A stretch of DNA of 24,128 nucleotides from JANXQE01 sp035651635 (lineage in GTDB: Bacteria; Verrucomicrobiota; Verrucomicrobiia; Limisphaerales; UBA8199), in contig DASRFK010000255.1 in assembly GCA_035651635.1 (NCBI GenBank), positions 1-24,128 of the forward strand, given 5' to 3'. The notes beneath the pieces are model-generated. The model was not told where the DNA came from and made no database searches. It worked only from the letters and a program-made list of their open reading frames with translations. Positions 22,989 to 24,128 of this stretch are shown here, in pieces. Each line of letters starts with the position of its first letter. Positions within the stretch are counted from its first letter, which is position 1. The translations under genes and the position numbers were made by a program.

Positions 22989-23839
22989 CAAGGATCCAAG
23001 GAATTGACGCCGACCAGGCCGGTTAGAGGAGTCCAGGTGGCCTCGTTATGCGGCTGGTTATCGTTGTTCCAACGACTGCGCCAGAGTGAGTTTGGCGTCG
23101 AATCGATCACATCATTGCGGCGCGGATTCTCGACATGGCCGTCGGCGAACAGAAGATCAGTCCGGTAATTATGCCGGTTGGAAGGCCGTTGGGTGTGGGA
23201 TGGCGAGTTGTCGGTTGGATCCATGTTGGCGTTGAAGCTGATCCCGCTTTGAGCCGCGGGAACGTCCCCAACAATCAGGAACTGAGTTGGCGCAACCACA
23301 GTCGTGTCCTTTACCTTGGCTACGCTGGCCACGTTGCCGTTAATGTCTCCCCCGATCCCCAAAGAAAATTGGCCCGGATTCGCCAGGCCCCAATCATTGC
23401 AGCCCAGTGAAAACCGGGCGTGATCGCTGATGCCAAATACCTGGAAGACCCCGTTCTCGTCAGTGCCGCCCAAAGTTTTGTTGACGTTTGTGTCCCAGGC
23501 GCTGTTGGGGTTGGCTGCCGGGCAGAAAAAGGACTTGCGGTTGTTGCCCATCAGGGCGAGCAAACGAGGTGCCCAAACATAGTAGTAACCGTGCGTGGTC
23601 GAAAGCGACCCGGTGTACTCCTTGTAATCACCCACATACATGACGTTGGCGATGCCAATCTGGCGCAGGTTATTGATGCAGGAAGCCTGCTGTCCTTTGG
23701 CTTTGGCGCGAGACAAAGCGGGCAAGAGCATGGCGGCCAGAATCGCGATAATCGCAATGACCACCAGTAGTTCAATCAGCGTGAAACCTCGGTGGAGCGT
23801 GCTCGTGTGCGATGGGCTTGGGGGGGTGGGCTTGGTCAT
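22988..23839 (-). CDS. Type II/IV pseudopilin (prepilin-type N-terminal methylation domain)
   Basis: 283 residues. The leader MTKPTPPSPSHTSTLHRG ends at the prepilin peptidase site G18 | F19, followed by the hydrophobic FTLIELLVVIAIIAILAAML helix and ALSRAKAKGQQASCINNLRQ, the classic N-methylation and assembly region. The globular part holds 'CPAANPNSAWD' and, near the end, 'RTDLLFADGHVE', a variant of the H-x9-DG motif of the abundant DUF1559-type pseudopilins of Verrucomicrobiota and Planctomycetes. It would be cleaved by a prepilin peptidase such as that at 11920-13044. Its own terminator follows directly. Members of this group are probably secreted or surface proteins; a motility pilus role is not implied. 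It is monocistronic, with a repeat upstream. Confidence 0.93.
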   Translation of the reverse strand: MTKPTPPSPSHTSTLHRGFTLIELLVVIAIIAILAAMLLPALSRAKAKGQQASCINNLRQIGIANVMYVGDYKEYTGSLSTTHGYYYVWAPRLLALMGNNRKSFFCPAANPNSAWDTNVNKTLGGTDENGVFQVFGISDHARFSLGCNDWGLANPGQFSLGIGGDINGNVASVAKVKDTTVVAPTQFLIVGDVPAAQSGISFNANMDPTDNSPSHTQRPSNRHNYRTDLLFADGHVENPRRNDVIDSTPNSLWRSRWNNDNQPHNEATWTPLTGLVGVNSLDP

Positions 23840-23920
23840 ATTCTCGTGCTTGTACGCGGTCTTTGCCGTTACAAATGGTAAAGCACTGGAGTCGGATCGA
23901 CAAGTTGGTTTGGGACAGCG

Positions 23921-24000
23921 GTTTGGAGTTCAGGCTTGCGTGAGGCACGCAGGACGTCTCGCCTGCCTGGGTTTGGAGTCCCGCCTTAAGGCTAATGCCT
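23921..24000. repeat. Repeat units of the GGTTTGGAGT family
   Basis: GGTTTGGAGTTCAGGC (23920-23935) and GGGTTTGGAGTCCCGCCTT (23969-23987) share their first ten bases but carry different second halves. The latter is identical over about 23 bases to 10186-10207. The small hairpin TGCGTG-AGG-CACGCA (23937-23951) lies between them. They lie upstream of the pseudopilin start. Confidence 0.7.
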
Positions 24001-24015
24001 TTCGGTAATTATTCA

Positions 24016-24128
24016 TCAGCTGCCTCGAGGACTGATATGGTAAGGGGCTCGGTCGAACTTTTCTGATGCTTTTTGCGCGGCCAACGCTGGATCGGTTGGC
24101 GCATCGCGCGTGGGCAGGAGCGCGTCCG
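24016..24128 (-). CDS. C-terminal end of an unidentified protein, 5' part missing
   Basis: The minus strand is open from the window edge for 36 codons to the TGA at 24016-24018, reading DALLPTRDAPTDPALAAQKA and SEKFDRAPYHISPRGS. It looks like a genuine protein tail in composition (charged, alanine-rich helix, then a loop). No other frame at the edge is open over this stretch. The family cannot be recognised from so little. It lies upstream of the pseudopilin gene on the same strand, separated by repeats. Confidence 0.5.
   Translation of the reverse strand, partial: DALLPTRDAPTDPALAAQKASEKFDRAPYHISPRGS

Noticed and set aside
1..24128. CRISPR array, tRNA or rRNA genes
   Set aside because: No regularly spaced direct repeats and no cloverleaf or rRNA-like segments were recognised by eye; a tRNAscan or Infernal run would settle it.

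Overview
The window looks like a stretch of a Verrucomicrobiota genome, most likely a Limisphaerales/Pedosphaera-type soil or sediment lineage. This is inference from gene content: a secreted beta-helix protein ending in the 'quoted-string to FYRLRP' C-terminal domain frequent in that phylum, a 'GFTLIELLVVIAIIAILAAMLLPALSRAK' type pseudopilin, a Tat-exported Gfo/Idh/MocA protein beside a ThuA-like protein and a TIM-barrel isomerase, and intergenic DNA crowded with short palindromic repeats. There is no rRNA, tRNA, CRISPR array or phage module that I can see.

Layout. Positions 1-6000 hold secreted proteins: the N-terminal part of a propeller protein that runs off the left edge (minus), a beta-helix protein (plus), a small helical protein (minus) and a secreted propeller-like protein (plus). 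Their intergenic gaps are packed with palindromes. Positions 6159-10110 hold the ribosome-associated GTPase TypA facing a LytS-type kinase / LytTR-type regulator pair (both minus). After a 900-base gap with a repeat hairpin and a small membrane protein come aroE and a prepilin peptidase (11010-13044), overlapping by 8 bases.

Positions 13045-15420 are a repeat-rich zone. Two near-identical copies of an element of about 390 bases lie 767 bases apart. Each contains a perfect 30-bp stem with a 4-base loop, and one stem position differs between the copies by a compensated C-G to T-A change. The elements sit among small membrane-protein genes; copy 2 abuts and apparently cuts short a short gene that is translationally coupled to an 84-residue membrane protein. 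Further right are a degraded coding remnant, more hairpins and CGCAAAG-type repeats.

Positions 15420-22857 form a sugar-catabolic locus: rhaA-rhaB to the left, and divergently a four-gene operon to the right (Gfo/Idh/MocA oxidoreductase, ThuA-like protein, xylose-isomerase-like TIM-barrel protein, TrpB2-type PLP enzyme). The shared 370-base intergenic region carries a good sigma70-like promoter for rhaAB and two small inverted repeats that could be operators. A pseudopilin gene with its own terminator and the last 36 codons of another minus-strand gene close the window; the pseudopilin has the site that the prepilin peptidase at 11920-13044 would cut.

The best candidate for something undescribed is the duplicated structured element at 13133-13522 and 13899-14291.
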